Assembly (NCBI GenBank): GCA_003612405.1
Contig: RAYR01000029.1
Span: 1 to 55,937 of the forward strand
Length of the DNA stretch: 55,937 bases
Direction: 5' to 3'
DNA from: a bacterium 0.1xD8-71
GTDB taxonomy: Bacteria; Bacillota; Clostridia; Lachnospirales; Lachnospiraceae
Shown: positions 17,630 through 25,963 of the stretch, in pieces
Layout: each line of letters starts with the position of its first letter
Numbering within the stretch: position 1 is the stretch's first letter
Notes under the pieces: generated by a model
Seen by the model: the letters and a program-made list of their open reading frames with translations, nothing else
What the model was told of the DNA's origin: nothing
Database searches by the model: none
Program-made: the position numbers and the translations under genes

Positions 17630-18856
17630 ATGGAAGGGTATGAAGACGGGCTGGGAGCACGATATCGGATTGCAATCGTAGATGATGAATATCTGGTGCG
17701 GAAAAGCCTGCGTAAAATGCTGGAAGAGATGGATCTGCCGCTGTCATGTGTGGGGGATTATTCCGATGGAGGGGAATTTACGCAGGCATTGGAAGCGGGA
17801 GTAAAAGTGGAACTTGTACTGACGGACGCAGTCATGCCGCATATGGATGGCGTAGCTTTGACAAGGTGGTTACAGGAGAAGCGGCCGGGTGTGAAGGTGA
17901 TTTTTTTCAGCGGACATTCGGAATATGATTTGCTGCGGGAGGCTTTGAAACATAATGCATTTGACTATATTTTAAAACCGGTGGACAGAAAAAACCTGTA
18001 TGCCGTATTAAAAAAGGCCATTGCGGTATTGGAGGAGGAAAAGAGACAGGAAAAGAAAGATATCCGGCAGTTTCTTACGGCCAATGAACTGTTGATTGCC
18101 GGCTATATGAAGGGCGGGATTCCCTGGCATGAGTCGCTGGATATGGGCAATCTGCCGTATTGTCTGGTGCATGTGCGCTGGGATACGGACACATTGTCTG
18201 TGCAGGCAAAGAACCAACTGCAAGAGGAAGGTAAGAATCTGTTGGCACAGGTGGGGTTTGTCAGCGTATTGGAAGATAAGAGCGGCGGGAAAGATGGTTT
18301 CGTCTTTTTGGTATTTGGTGCAGAATCTGAAGCCTGGCGGGAAGGACTGGAGTCAGCGGTGCGGCAGGTGGAGGCGAGCGTGGCCGGCCTGTTTCCGGAA
18401 GCAGATAAAAGTGCTATGATAGGAGTCAGCGGGATATTTACGGAGACGGAGAAACTGCCCTTAGCCTATGAACAGACACTTCGGGCAATGAAAAAAGAGG
18501 AGACGGTTTATCCGGAGTCATCCCAGAGCCAGATGCTGTCACAAGTACTGTCCTATATCAGGCAGAATTATCGGGAAACATTGACTTTACAGGATATTTC
18601 AGAAAAATATAATTATAATTATGCCTATCTTTCCAGAGTGTTCAAACAGGAAACCGGTACGCCCTTTATTCAGTATCTGACAGCTTTGCGGATTGAGAAA
18701 GCAAAAGAGCTGCTTCGTACGGACAAGACGGTGAAGATTTCGGAGATCTGTGATCAGGTGGGGTTCCTCGATCAGAACTATTTCAGCAGGATATTTAAAA
18801 AGACGGTGGGTATGACACCGCAGAGCTATCGGGTGAATCATGAGAGCGGGGAATGA
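17630..18856 (+). CDS. YesN-like response regulator (REC plus AraC-type DNA binding)
   Basis: The 408-residue protein has a receiver domain with IVDDEYLVR near the N terminus and phospho-acceptor Asp66 in VLTDAVMPH, followed by the conserved KPVD lysine. A variable middle region leads to two AraC-type helix-turn-helix motifs in the last ~100 residues (LTLQDISEKY..YLSRVFKQETG and SEICDQVGFLDQNYFSRIFK). I use ATG 17630 because AAGGAG precedes it with good spacing; ATG 17609 overlaps the kinase stop (ATGA) but lacks a well-placed ribosome site. It is the partner of the upstream kinase and probably activates the operon at 10358 onwards. Confidence 0.9.
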   Translation: MEGYEDGLGARYRIAIVDDEYLVRKSLRKMLEEMDLPLSCVGDYSDGGEFTQALEAGVKVELVLTDAVMPHMDGVALTRWLQEKRPGVKVIFFSGHSEYDLLREALKHNAFDYILKPVDRKNLYAVLKKAIAVLEEEKRQEKKDIRQFLTANELLIAGYMKGGIPWHESLDMGNLPYCLVHVRWDTDTLSVQAKNQLQEEGKNLLAQVGFVSVLEDKSGGKDGFVFLVFGAESEAWREGLESAVRQVEASVAGLFPEADKSAMIGVSGIFTETEKLPLAYEQTLRAMKKEETVYPESSQSQMLSQVLSYIRQNYRETLTLQDISEKYNYNYAYLSRVFKQETGTPFIQYLTALRIEKAKELLRTDKTVKISEICDQVGFLDQNYFSRIFKKTVGMTPQSYRVNHESGE

Positions 18857-18874
18857 GGGTGGATTTTATATTAT

Positions 18875-19261
18875 TTGAATTTTTATAGGAATAAAAAAGT
18901 ACTGATCACCGGCCATACTGGTTTTAAAGGTACCTGGTTATTTAAACGGTCAGGAGATTATCGTGCGCAATCCTTATTCCACCAGGCCCTATCAGTATGT
19001 GTTAGAGCTTTTAGCAGTCTATCTGATGAGAATCGACTTGCGGGGGATGAAATCAGTTGGAAGAATGTATCTGACGGCGGGCCTCATGAAGCTAATTTTT
19101 TAAAGCTGGACTGCTCCAGATTAAAAACAGTTTTTGGCTGGAAGCCGGTGTGGAATGTGGAGCGGGCCATGGAAAAGATTGTGGAGTGGACCTTGGCCTA
19201 CAGACAGAAAGAGGATATGTATGAGGTGATGTGTCGGCAGATTGAGGAGTTTGTGGAATAA
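18875..19261 (+). pseudogene. CDP-glucose 4,6-dehydratase remnant (internal deletion and frame changes)
   Basis: Three pieces of one short-chain dehydratase remain. The first ~25 residues hold the NAD-binding start (KVLITGHTGFKGTWL). A middle stretch around 18955-19020 reads, in another frame, IVRNPYSTRPYQYVLE, a block typical of the family. The C-terminal ~70 residues return in the first frame with GPHEANFLKLDCSR and FGWKPVWNVERA. About two thirds of a normal ~360-residue enzyme, including the catalytic Tyr-x-x-x-Lys, is missing. This enzyme makes CDP-4-keto-6-deoxyglucose for dideoxysugars. Its decay shows that the locus once made such a sugar or took up a fragment of such a cluster. No function is expected now. 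Confidence 0.85.
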
Positions 19262-19276
19262 GATTTCCAATATTTC

Positions 19277-19305
19277 TTGTAAAATGATAATAGAACAGCT
19301 ATAAT
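19277..19305 (+). promoter_or_regulatory. Candidate promoter upstream of the deacetylase/acyltransferase genes
   Basis: TTGTAA at 19277-19282 and a perfect TATAAT at 19300-19305 are spaced by 17 bp. It lies just after the dehydratase remnant and about 150 bp before the deacetylase-like gene. The leader contains a short open stretch ending at a TGA near 19456 with no recognised product. Confidence 0.6.
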
Positions 19306-19444
19306 AATGCATGTTAGAAAAAACAGGAAATATAGTGAGTATTTTGTGCATTATAAGAGTCTGTCATGTGAATAGCATCAAAGCGCTCTTGGAATACCAG
19401 GGGTGCTTTTGTGATTGAGGAAGTTGTAAAATATCTTCAGGCAA

Positions 19445-20185
19445 ATGGGGTATGATGAAATGAAATTCACCTACGAGGCATATCGGAACCTGATTGCACT
19501 GCTGCGGGAATGTGGTTATACCATCTGTGATTATCACAATTATATGCAGTCAGACAAGAGTGTGATCATTCGTCATGATATTGATTTACAAATAGAAAAG
19601 GCCGTCAGGATGGCAGAAATTGAACATGACATAAATGTCAGTTCCACTTATTTTGTGTTGGTGAGCAGCAATTTCTTTAATGTTTTTTCTAAAAGGAATC
19701 AGGCATATCTTCGGGAAATCTGTGATATGGGACATGCTGTCGGACTGCATTTTGATGAGGTGAAATATGACGGGCAGACGAATCTGGTGCAGGCAATGGA
19801 GGAAGAGGCCGCATTGTTGGAACATTGTCTTGGGCGAGAGGTAAGGAGCCTTTCCATGCACAGGCCCTCCAAAGCCACATTGGAAGCAGATTATAAGATT
19901 GCGGACGGCAGGATTGTTAATAGCTATGGTACGGAATTTTTTCACGATCATAAGTATATCACAGATTCCAGAAGAAACTGGCGGGAGGATGTGACGCAGA
20001 TTATTAAAAGTGGCACATATGAACGGCTTCATGTTTTAACGCATCCTTTCTGGTATGATGAAGAGGAGCAGAGCGCATCAAAAAGGCTGAAGAAGTTCTG
20101 TACAGGCAGGGTAGAACAGTGTTATGATGATTTGAGTGACAATATACGTGATCTGGAAGAGTTTTTGAGGAAAGACGATTTATGA
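19445..20185 (+). CDS. Polysaccharide deacetylase-like protein
   Basis: The protein has ~246 residues. Near residue 40 it has VIIRHDIDL, where polysaccharide deacetylases carry their Asp-Asp or His-Asp metal motif, and later GHAVGLHF, LSMHRPS and LTHPFW, which fit the remaining metal and base histidines of the CE4-like fold. Such enzymes remove N- or O-acetyl groups from sugars. It has no signal peptide, so it probably acts on a cytoplasmic or lipid-linked precursor. An in-frame ATG at 19460 is an alternative start; neither has a strong ribosome site. The stop overlaps the start of the LpxD-like acyltransferase gene (ATGA), which suggests a deacetylate-then-reacylate step. Confidence 0.75.
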   Translation: MGYDEMKFTYEAYRNLIALLRECGYTICDYHNYMQSDKSVIIRHDIDLQIEKAVRMAEIEHDINVSSTYFVLVSSNFFNVFSKRNQAYLREICDMGHAVGLHFDEVKYDGQTNLVQAMEEEAALLEHCLGREVRSLSMHRPSKATLEADYKIADGRIVNSYGTEFFHDHKYITDSRRNWREDVTQIIKSGTYERLHVLTHPFWYDEEEQSASKRLKKFCTGRVEQCYDDLSDNIRDLEEFLRKDDL

Positions 20186-21075
20186 CAGATAGTAAACAGA
20201 TAGCAGCTTTTTTGGATGGGAAAAAGGAAGAGTATCATATACAGGTAAAAGAAGAAGTGCAGATAAATGGTTTTTCTTCCCTGTGTAATTACCGTACGGG
20301 AACGCTGACCTGGATTAAGTCTGCAGACCGGTGGCATGACGGGATGCCGGAGATTGCGCTGGCCATTGTGCAGGAAGGGGTAGAGCTTCCGCTTCCGAAC
20401 CAGATTATCTGCAAAAACTCCAAGAGAGCCTTTTTTTCGGTGCTTGAGCGTTTCTTTTCCCCACAGACGGATGAAGAGGAACCGATAGGGCGTAACACGG
20501 TAATCGGCGCGCATGTGAAGCTGGGGAAAAATGTGAGGATCGGACATAACTGCTCCATTACGGGAGATGTTGTGATTGGAGATGATACAGTGATTTCCGA
20601 CAATGTGGTGATTAAAAACCGGGTGCGGATTGGAAAGCGGTGTACCATACAGGCCCTCACCATGATCGGCGAGGATGGATTCGGTTCTTATGAAGAAAAC
20701 GGCCGTTCGGTTATGATAAAGCATTATGGCGGTGTGTGGATCGGCGATGATGTGTTTATCAGCAGTCACGTGGATATTGAGCGGGGAACCATAGAAGATA
20801 CTTATATCGGGAATGGTGTTAAAATAGGACCTTGTACATTAATTGCGCATAACAATAGAATCGGGGAGAATGTGAACCTGATCTGCTGTCATCTTTATGG
20901 GAGCGTTTCGGTGGAGGACAATGCCCTGGTGGTAGGCAGCATCATCAAGAATCAGTGTACTGTGGGTGCAAATTCCCTCATCGGAATTGGTTCGGCGGTA
21001 CTTCATGATATTGAAGCCGGGAAAGTGGCGGTAGGCATGCCGGCCCGAGTGATTCGGGATAATGATACAAAATAG
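20182..21075 (+). CDS. LpxD-like left-handed beta-helix acyltransferase
   Basis: The 297-residue protein has an N-terminal ~95-residue domain like the nucleotide-sugar-binding part of LpxD (LTWIKSADRW, ICKNSKRAFFSVLERFF). Repeating hexapeptides from ~100 (VIGAHV, IGHNCS, VIGDDTVISDNVVI) fold as a left-handed beta-helix. The His-containing segments HYGGVWIGDDVFISSHVDI and LIAHNNRIGENV match positions used by this family for catalysis. LpxD adds a hydroxyacyl chain to UDP-glucosamine in lipid A synthesis, but a Gram-positive would not make lipid A, so I infer N-acylation of a UDP-amino sugar for the surface polymer. It overlaps the deacetylase gene by 4 bp, so the two are translationally coupled. 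Confidence 0.85.
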   Translation: MTDSKQIAAFLDGKKEEYHIQVKEEVQINGFSSLCNYRTGTLTWIKSADRWHDGMPEIALAIVQEGVELPLPNQIICKNSKRAFFSVLERFFSPQTDEEEPIGRNTVIGAHVKLGKNVRIGHNCSITGDVVIGDDTVISDNVVIKNRVRIGKRCTIQALTMIGEDGFGSYEENGRSVMIKHYGGVWIGDDVFISSHVDIERGTIEDTYIGNGVKIGPCTLIAHNNRIGENVNLICCHLYGSVSVEDNALVVGSIIKNQCTVGANSLIGIGSAVLHDIEAGKVAVGMPARVIRDNDTK

Positions 21076-21105
21076 TGCTTGTAAAAAGACAGGAAGGAGG
21101 CAGAT

Positions 21106-21786
21106 ATGTACCGGGTAGAGAATAAATATAATTGCAGTGGGACAGAAATGTATCTGTTGCAGCAACGGGTAGAGACAGTGCTTCATCCGGACACCAATGA
21201 AAGTAATCCGGAAGGATACAGTGTGGTGAGTCTGTACTTTGATGATTTGCAGGATAGTTGTTTGCAGGAAACAGTGGACGGCGTTAACCTGCGGGACAAG
21301 TATCGTATCAGAATTTATAATGATTCGTTGGATGTGATTAAACTGGAAGTGAAATCCAAGAAGGACAGCAGGATTTTGAAGCGCTCCAAATCCATCACAA
21401 GGGAGCAGATGGAAAGTCTGATACGGGGAGAGTGCATTGAGGATTCTGCATCTGCGAAGGATCCGGTGATGCTCTTTAACATGGCGATCAGGACCAAAGG
21501 GCTGCGGCCTAAGGTGGTGGTGGCATATGAGAGAAAGGCTTATGTGTTTGGGCCTGGTAATGTGAGAATTACGTTTGACAGGAATGTGCGGGCCAGCAGC
21601 CGGATAGAGGATTTCGGAAAATCAAATATCAGCTATGATTTTTTGCAGGAGTGTGATAAAGTATTAGAAGTGAAATATGACGAATTTATACCGGATTTTC
21701 TGGTACAGCTTTTGGAACTCGGCAATATGCAGCAGACTGCGTACTCTAAATATCAGTTATGCAGGGAAGCGTATACAATAAGCTAA
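21106..21786 (+). CDS. VTC-domain protein (polyphosphate polymerase-like)
   Basis: This 226-residue protein is essentially one VTC domain. The family's tunnel residues are visible: RVENKYNC at the start (E-x-K), RDKYRIRIY with its basic residues, LEVKSKKDSRILKRS, and the closing EVKYDEFIPDFL glutamate. In yeast the VTC4 domain makes polyphosphate from ATP; bacterial single-domain versions are less well characterised. It is followed by DUF4956 and, 3.5 kb on, a CotH gene; these three families often keep company in bacteria. AGGAAGGAGG precedes the start. Whether it makes polyphosphate here, or another phosphate compound, is open. Confidence 0.88.
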   Translation: MYRVENKYNCSGTEMYLLQQRVETVLHPDTNESNPEGYSVVSLYFDDLQDSCLQETVDGVNLRDKYRIRIYNDSLDVIKLEVKSKKDSRILKRSKSITREQMESLIRGECIEDSASAKDPVMLFNMAIRTKGLRPKVVVAYERKAYVFGPGNVRITFDRNVRASSRIEDFGKSNISYDFLQECDKVLEVKYDEFIPDFLVQLLELGNMQQTAYSKYQLCREAYTIS

Positions 21787-21805
21787 AGTGTAAAGGAGAA
21801 TGATC

Positions 21806-22486
21806 ATGTCAATTAAAGATGTCATTAAAAGTAGTGTGTATGAAAGCCTGGGCGGCGGCACGAATCTGTCTGTTACGAATATTTTACTGCTCATAGTGCT
21901 TGCCTGTGTGGTAGGTGTCTATATCTTTATGGTATATAAGCTGAGCAGCAAATCAGCTTTTTATTCCAAGGATTTAAATGTGACCATAGCCGGTATGCCC
22001 TTGATCGTGGCTGCAATTATGATTGCCATGCAGTCCAATCTGCTGGTATCTCTTGGTATGGTAGGCGCGTTATCTATTGTCAGATTCCGTAATGCAGTGA
22101 AGAATCCCATGGATCTTCTGTACTTGTTCTGGTCTATCAGCGCGGGTATCATTGTGGGCGTTGGACTTTATATTCTGGCCTTTGTACTTTGCATTGTGAT
22201 GACCATACTGCTTCTGGCACTGGATATGGTGCCCAATGCGAAAGCACCGGATCTGTTAGTGCTCAGGGCGGATGCCGGGAAAGTGGATTATGCAAAGGTT
22301 GATGGAATCTTGAAGGAGACCTGTAAATATCACAAGGAAAAATCCAGAAGCATCAAGAACGGTGAGTCTGAGATGATTATCGAGATCAGAACGGCGAAGA
22401 AGGAAGAACTTCTGGAGAAGATGACAGGGATTGACTGTATGACACAGGTGAACTGTATTTCCCATGACGGAGAGTGTCGTGTATAA
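21806..22486 (+). CDS. DUF4956 membrane protein
   Basis: The protein is about 226 residues with three or four hydrophobic segments (~25-45, ~60-85, ~110-145), followed by a soluble C-terminal domain of ~80 residues. The central VGALSIVRFRNAVKNPMDLLYLFW block is characteristic of DUF4956 (quoted in part: ALSIVRFRNAVKNP). I take ATG 21806 because AAAGGAG lies 7 bp upstream, whereas the ATG at 21800 is too close. The biochemical role is unknown. Gene order beside a VTC-domain gene and near a CotH-like gene is conserved in many bacteria, which suggests a phosphate or polyphosphate-linked membrane process. Confidence 0.85.
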   Translation: MSIKDVIKSSVYESLGGGTNLSVTNILLLIVLACVVGVYIFMVYKLSSKSAFYSKDLNVTIAGMPLIVAAIMIAMQSNLLVSLGMVGALSIVRFRNAVKNPMDLLYLFWSISAGIIVGVGLYILAFVLCIVMTILLLALDMVPNAKAPDLLVLRADAGKVDYAKVDGILKETCKYHKEKSRSIKNGESEMIIEIRTAKKEELLEKMTGIDCMTQVNCISHDGECRV

Positions 22487-22522
22487 GAAGCTCACGATAG
22501 AGCACAGGAAAGGTATACCAGA

Positions 22523-24526
22523 ATGTTACTTGCAACAGTAATGATATACGGTAATATTCATCTTTACAAGAGAAGAAAGAACATAAACAGTACGGGCCTC
22601 AGTTCTTATATTGGGGCCTGTTGTGCGTGGATGCTTTATCTGTTTGCAGTGACGGAAGTTTTGTCCCTCTTTCATATGGTGCGGTTTCTTTCGCTGTTTG
22701 CTGTATGGGGCACATTGGACGGCGTACTGTTCATTATGCTGGTGTTGCAATGGGGAAAATATCTTCAGGAGATGGGCAGTGGTTCGGAAACAGATGGCGG
22801 GCGGCAAAAGCGCAGTCATTGGCCTGGAGCGCTTCGCAGGATGTGCGGCAAAGGCCGGCAGTTTTTCAGGGAAGCACCTTATTATGGGATTTTACTGGCT
22901 ATTGGTGCGGCGGTAGTATGTCTGGCCATTCTGACGACGCCCAACAACTGGGATTCCATGACTTATCATCTGCCGCGGATCGTCTACTGGGCACAGAACC
23001 GTTCGGTGGAGCATTATGCCACCAACAGTATCCGGCAGATTTCCAGTCCTGTGCTGGCGGAATTTATTAACCTGCATGTGTATATTCTGTGCAGAGGACG
23101 GGATCTTTTCTTTAATCTGCTGCAGGCAGCCTCTTATCTGACCTGTGCCGTGATGGTCGGGGCGATTGCCGGCAGGCTGGGATGTGACAGGAAATTCCGG
23201 TTCCTGGCCATGCTTTTGTATATGTCGATGCCCATTGCCTATGCGGAGGCGCTTACCACACAGGTGGATAATTTTGCAACGGTATGGCTGTTGTTCTTCG
23301 TGTACTTATTGCTGGATTTGGCAGGACAGAAAGAAAAGATAATATTTGACCGGGTTGCCGTGTGTAAGGTGTGCATGATGGGTCTGTGTGTGGCCTGGGG
23401 CTATCTGGCGAAACCTTCCGTGTGTTTCGGCATGGTGTTTTTTGCACTCTGGCTTTTGATTGTGTGTATTGCAAGAAAGGACAGGCTGTGGCATCTGGTG
23501 CGGCTGGCAGGCTGTGCGCTGCCCTGTGTGATACTGCCCATACTACCGGAACTTTTGCGGAATTTTAAAACTTTTCATGCTTATGCCAGCGCAGGCACAG
23601 GAGCGCGTCAGCTGGTGGGCACATTGCAGCCCTCCTATCTGTTTATAAACTTTCTCAAAAATTTTACGTTTAATATGCCCACGGCGCTCCTCAAAGACAG
23701 TGATGAGTTCTTTATCCGCATTGCCAGAAAGGCTGCCAGGATTTTACAGGTGGAATTAAATGCGAAATCCATAGCAGAGGATGGACTGGAGTATAGTATG
23801 CACAGCCCGAGTACTTATGGATGTGATACGGCGGTGAATCCTCTTGTATTGTGGCTGTTTGTTTTTTGCAGTGTGTGGGTGGTGTTACAGATCAGAAAGA
23901 CGGATTGGAAATCACTGCAAAGCGGATATCTGCTTACCAGTGCGATATCCTTTTGTGTGTTCTGTACGGCACTTCGCTGGGAGCCTTTTGTCAGCAGATA
24001 TATGGTGTCCTATCTGGCGCTTCTGTGTCCGATGATCGTCTCACAGATTCAGATACGAACGGAAACAGAAAGCAGAAGGCCGCTCCGGTATGCACTGATT
24101 GGAATCACAGGGTTTCTGGGGGTAATAGGAACAGTCAGTGTGACACATTTTCATTATGAAATCTGGGCATATCATGGGGCGGACAACAGGCCGTACGGGT
24201 ATTTTGCTTCCAGGCGGGATCCGGCATCCTATTATGCCGCAGTGACGGATCAGATTAAGTCCAGACAATATCAGTCGGTGGGATTATATCTGATGAAGGG
24301 GGATGACTATGAGTATCCTCTGTGGATGATGCTTGACGGTTGCCGGATAGAGCATATTTATGTGGAGAATGAGTCGGCGGTGTATGCAGACCAGGAGTTT
24401 ACGCCGGATTGTATTGTGTGGTTTGGGGCATTGCCAAAAGAAGTTACAATACATGGAAGAGAATACAAGGAAGTGACAGATTTTGGTGAGGAATATTATC
24501 TGCTGGAGTGTTCCGGCGGACAATGA
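22523..24526 (+). CDS. GT39-like integral membrane protein, probable GT-C glycosyltransferase
   Basis: The product has 667 residues and about twelve hydrophobic segments. After a helix at ~120-140 comes NNWDSMTYHLPRIVYW (~147), followed by a histidine-rich loop. This WDS(M)xYHLPR block is common in dolichyl-phosphate-mannose transferase-like proteins and supplies the acidic residue of the first outer loop. A soluble C-terminal region of ~110 residues ends the protein. A ribosome site AGGAAAGG is 9 bp before the start. It lies in the VTC/CotH group, with a GT2 on the far side of a small regulator gene. The inferred job is addition of a sugar to an exported protein or polymer. Confidence 0.68.
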   Translation: MLLATVMIYGNIHLYKRRKNINSTGLSSYIGACCAWMLYLFAVTEVLSLFHMVRFLSLFAVWGTLDGVLFIMLVLQWGKYLQEMGSGSETDGGRQKRSHWPGALRRMCGKGRQFFREAPYYGILLAIGAAVVCLAILTTPNNWDSMTYHLPRIVYWAQNRSVEHYATNSIRQISSPVLAEFINLHVYILCRGRDLFFNLLQAASYLTCAVMVGAIAGRLGCDRKFRFLAMLLYMSMPIAYAEALTTQVDNFATVWLLFFVYLLLDLAGQKEKIIFDRVAVCKVCMMGLCVAWGYLAKPSVCFGMVFFALWLLIVCIARKDRLWHLVRLAGCALPCVILPILPELLRNFKTFHAYASAGTGARQLVGTLQPSYLFINFLKNFTFNMPTALLKDSDEFFIRIARKAARILQVELNAKSIAEDGLEYSMHSPSTYGCDTAVNPLVLWLFVFCSVWVVLQIRKTDWKSLQSGYLLTSAISFCVFCTALRWEPFVSRYMVSYLALLCPMIVSQIQIRTETESRRPLRYALIGITGFLGVIGTVSVTHFHYEIWAYHGADNRPYGYFASRRDPASYYAAVTDQIKSRQYQSVGLYLMKGDDYEYPLWMMLDGCRIEHIYVENESAVYADQEFTPDCIVWFGALPKEVTIHGREYKEVTDFGEEYYLLECSGGQ

Positions 24527-24571
24527 GTTTGGTGGACATGCCGGTGGTATTGGCAGTCAGGTATCATACAC

Positions 24572-24916
24572 TTAGTCTGTATTCTTGAGAAATTTAATAT
24601 ATTTGAGCAAATCCCGTCTCTCTTTTGCGCTAAATTTCTGCAAGTCGTATACCACATCGTGGAGGGTGACATCTCCCAGATATTTGCTGCGCAGATTGGT
24701 ATTGCCGAGATAACCGGATTCTGTGCCCAACAGGTAATCTGTACTGACTTTGTAGTATTGTGCCAGTCTGGTCACAACCCAGATGGGAATCTCACGATGG
24801 CCATTTTCATAGTTGGAGTAGGTCTGCTGTGATACTCCAAGATATTCAGCTATGGTCTTTTGCTTAATGTCATTATCTTCCCGTAAATCTCTGATAACCA
24901 CACGTAGTTCTTTCAT
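24572..24916 (-). CDS. XRE-family transcriptional regulator
   Basis: This 114-residue protein has an N-terminal helix-turn-helix of the Cro/C1 type (LREDNDIKQKTIAEYLG, then VSQQTYSNYENG), followed by the common IPIWVVTRLAQYYKVSTDYLLG block and a basic C-terminal tail. The frame stays open ~56 codons upstream, but those residues are Cys/Phe-rich and unlike any regulator, so I start at the ATG at 24916. It is the only gene on the minus strand between 1 and 39 kb and faces the upstream GT-C gene tail-to-tail. The 250-bp gap upstream of it, shared with the GT2/CotH run, may hold its operator, but I could not identify one. Confidence 0.88.
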   Translation of the reverse strand: MKELRVVIRDLREDNDIKQKTIAEYLGVSQQTYSNYENGHREIPIWVVTRLAQYYKVSTDYLLGTESGYLGNTNLRSKYLGDVTLHDVVYDLQKFSAKERRDLLKYIKFLKNTD

Positions 24917-25107
24917 CGTTGTTTCTGCTTTCTGCGCCGGCAGACTCCTCTCTTTGGTATTTGTCTGGTCTGACAATAGAATTGTTGTTACAAATCCTAG
25001 CACACAACAAAAAGTTGTAGTCGGGAATCTATAAAAAATAATATGCTCCAGATTATTACAACATATTATTGTACAAACGACCAACGTAAAGATAAGGGTG
25101 GGTGTTA

Positions 25108-25136
25108 TTGTATTTTATGGAAAAACAGGGTAGAAT
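25108..25136 (+). promoter_or_regulatory. Candidate promoter of the GT2-CotH-GT4 run
   Basis: TTGTAT at 25108-25113 and TAGAAT at 25131-25136 have a 17-bp spacer and lie about 40 bp before the GT2 start. It sits in the gap between the divergently transcribed XRE regulator gene and the GT2 gene, so the regulator might act here. Confidence 0.55.
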
Positions 25137-25175
25137 AAATACTGTAAAAAACATGCATAATATAAGGATTTGAAT

Positions 25176-25934
25176 ATGAAGAAGGTTTCGTTGCTGGTGA
25201 CCGTTTATAATGCGGTGGATAACCTGGCAGTCACATTACAGAGTATAGAAGAACAGGATTATCCGGATATTGAAGTGGTGATCGTGGACGGCGCTTCCAA
25301 GGACGGTACGGTTGATCTGATCAGGCAGTTTGAGGAGAGGATAAAAGACCGGACAGGTCTTGTGGTAAGGTGGGTGTCGGAGCCGGATGAGGGATTATAT
25401 GATGCCATGAACAAGGCTTATGGCCTCAGTAACGGAGATATCATTGCTGTGTGTAATGACAGACTCTGTCAGCCGGAAGCGGTGAGCAGTCTGGTGGCGG
25501 CCATAGAAACAGGCGGTGTATCCTGTGTGGGGGCACATGCGGATCTGGTGTATGTGGATGGAGAACGGGTGGTCAGAAGATGGCATATGGGAGAAGGAAA
25601 ACTCTCCGAAGGCTGGATGCCGGGGCACCCTACACTTTTTCTGAAGAGGGAAGTGTATGAGAAATATGGTCTCTATGATACTTCTTATCACTGTGCGGCG
25701 GATTATGAGTTTATGGTGCGGTTTTTAAAAGATGAGAATAACAGGCTGGCTTATGTGCCAAAGGTACTGGTGGCCATGTTCTATGGAGGTACCAGCAATG
25801 CGGGAATCCGCAATTATTTTGTTTCTTTTCGGGAGGGATATCAGGCTCTTAAGAGAAATGGTGTGGGCTTTCCGTTATGGATTACTCTGCGCAGAAGTAT
25901 GAGAGTGCTTTTTCAGTTTGGAAAAGCTGACTGA
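25176..25934 (+). CDS. GT2 family glycosyltransferase (WcaE-like)
   Basis: The soluble GT-A fold enzyme has ~252 residues and no membrane helix. It shows VSLLVTVYN at the start, VIVDGASKDGT, SEPDEGLYDAMNKA (typical of the WcaE-like branch), and a late GHPTLFLKR with DYEFMVRF, which contribute to acceptor and nucleotide binding. The usual DxD is replaced by VCNDR, as in relatives of this branch. ATG 25176 has AAGGA 8 bp upstream; the TTG at 25170 is less likely. It is the first gene after the candidate promoter and precedes the CotH gene by 29 bp. It should add one sugar to a lipid-linked precursor in the cytoplasm. Confidence 0.85.
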   Translation: MKKVSLLVTVYNAVDNLAVTLQSIEEQDYPDIEVVIVDGASKDGTVDLIRQFEERIKDRTGLVVRWVSEPDEGLYDAMNKAYGLSNGDIIAVCNDRLCQPEAVSSLVAAIETGGVSCVGAHADLVYVDGERVVRRWHMGEGKLSEGWMPGHPTLFLKREVYEKYGLYDTSYHCAADYEFMVRFLKDENNRLAYVPKVLVAMFYGGTSNAGIRNYFVSFREGYQALKRNGVGFPLWITLRRSMRVLFQFGKAD

Positions 25935-25963
25935 TGATTTTATAAGACGATTGAGGATAGAGA

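Noticed and set aside
24527..24571. Terminator between the GT-C gene and the XRE gene
   Set aside because: Only a 4-bp stem (TGCC/GGCA) without a T run is visible, which is not enough.
24917..25084. A 56-codon N-terminal extension of the XRE regulator
   Set aside because: The extension is Cys/Phe/Thr-rich and unlike regulators, and the helix-turn-helix normally begins near residue 5, as it does from 24916.
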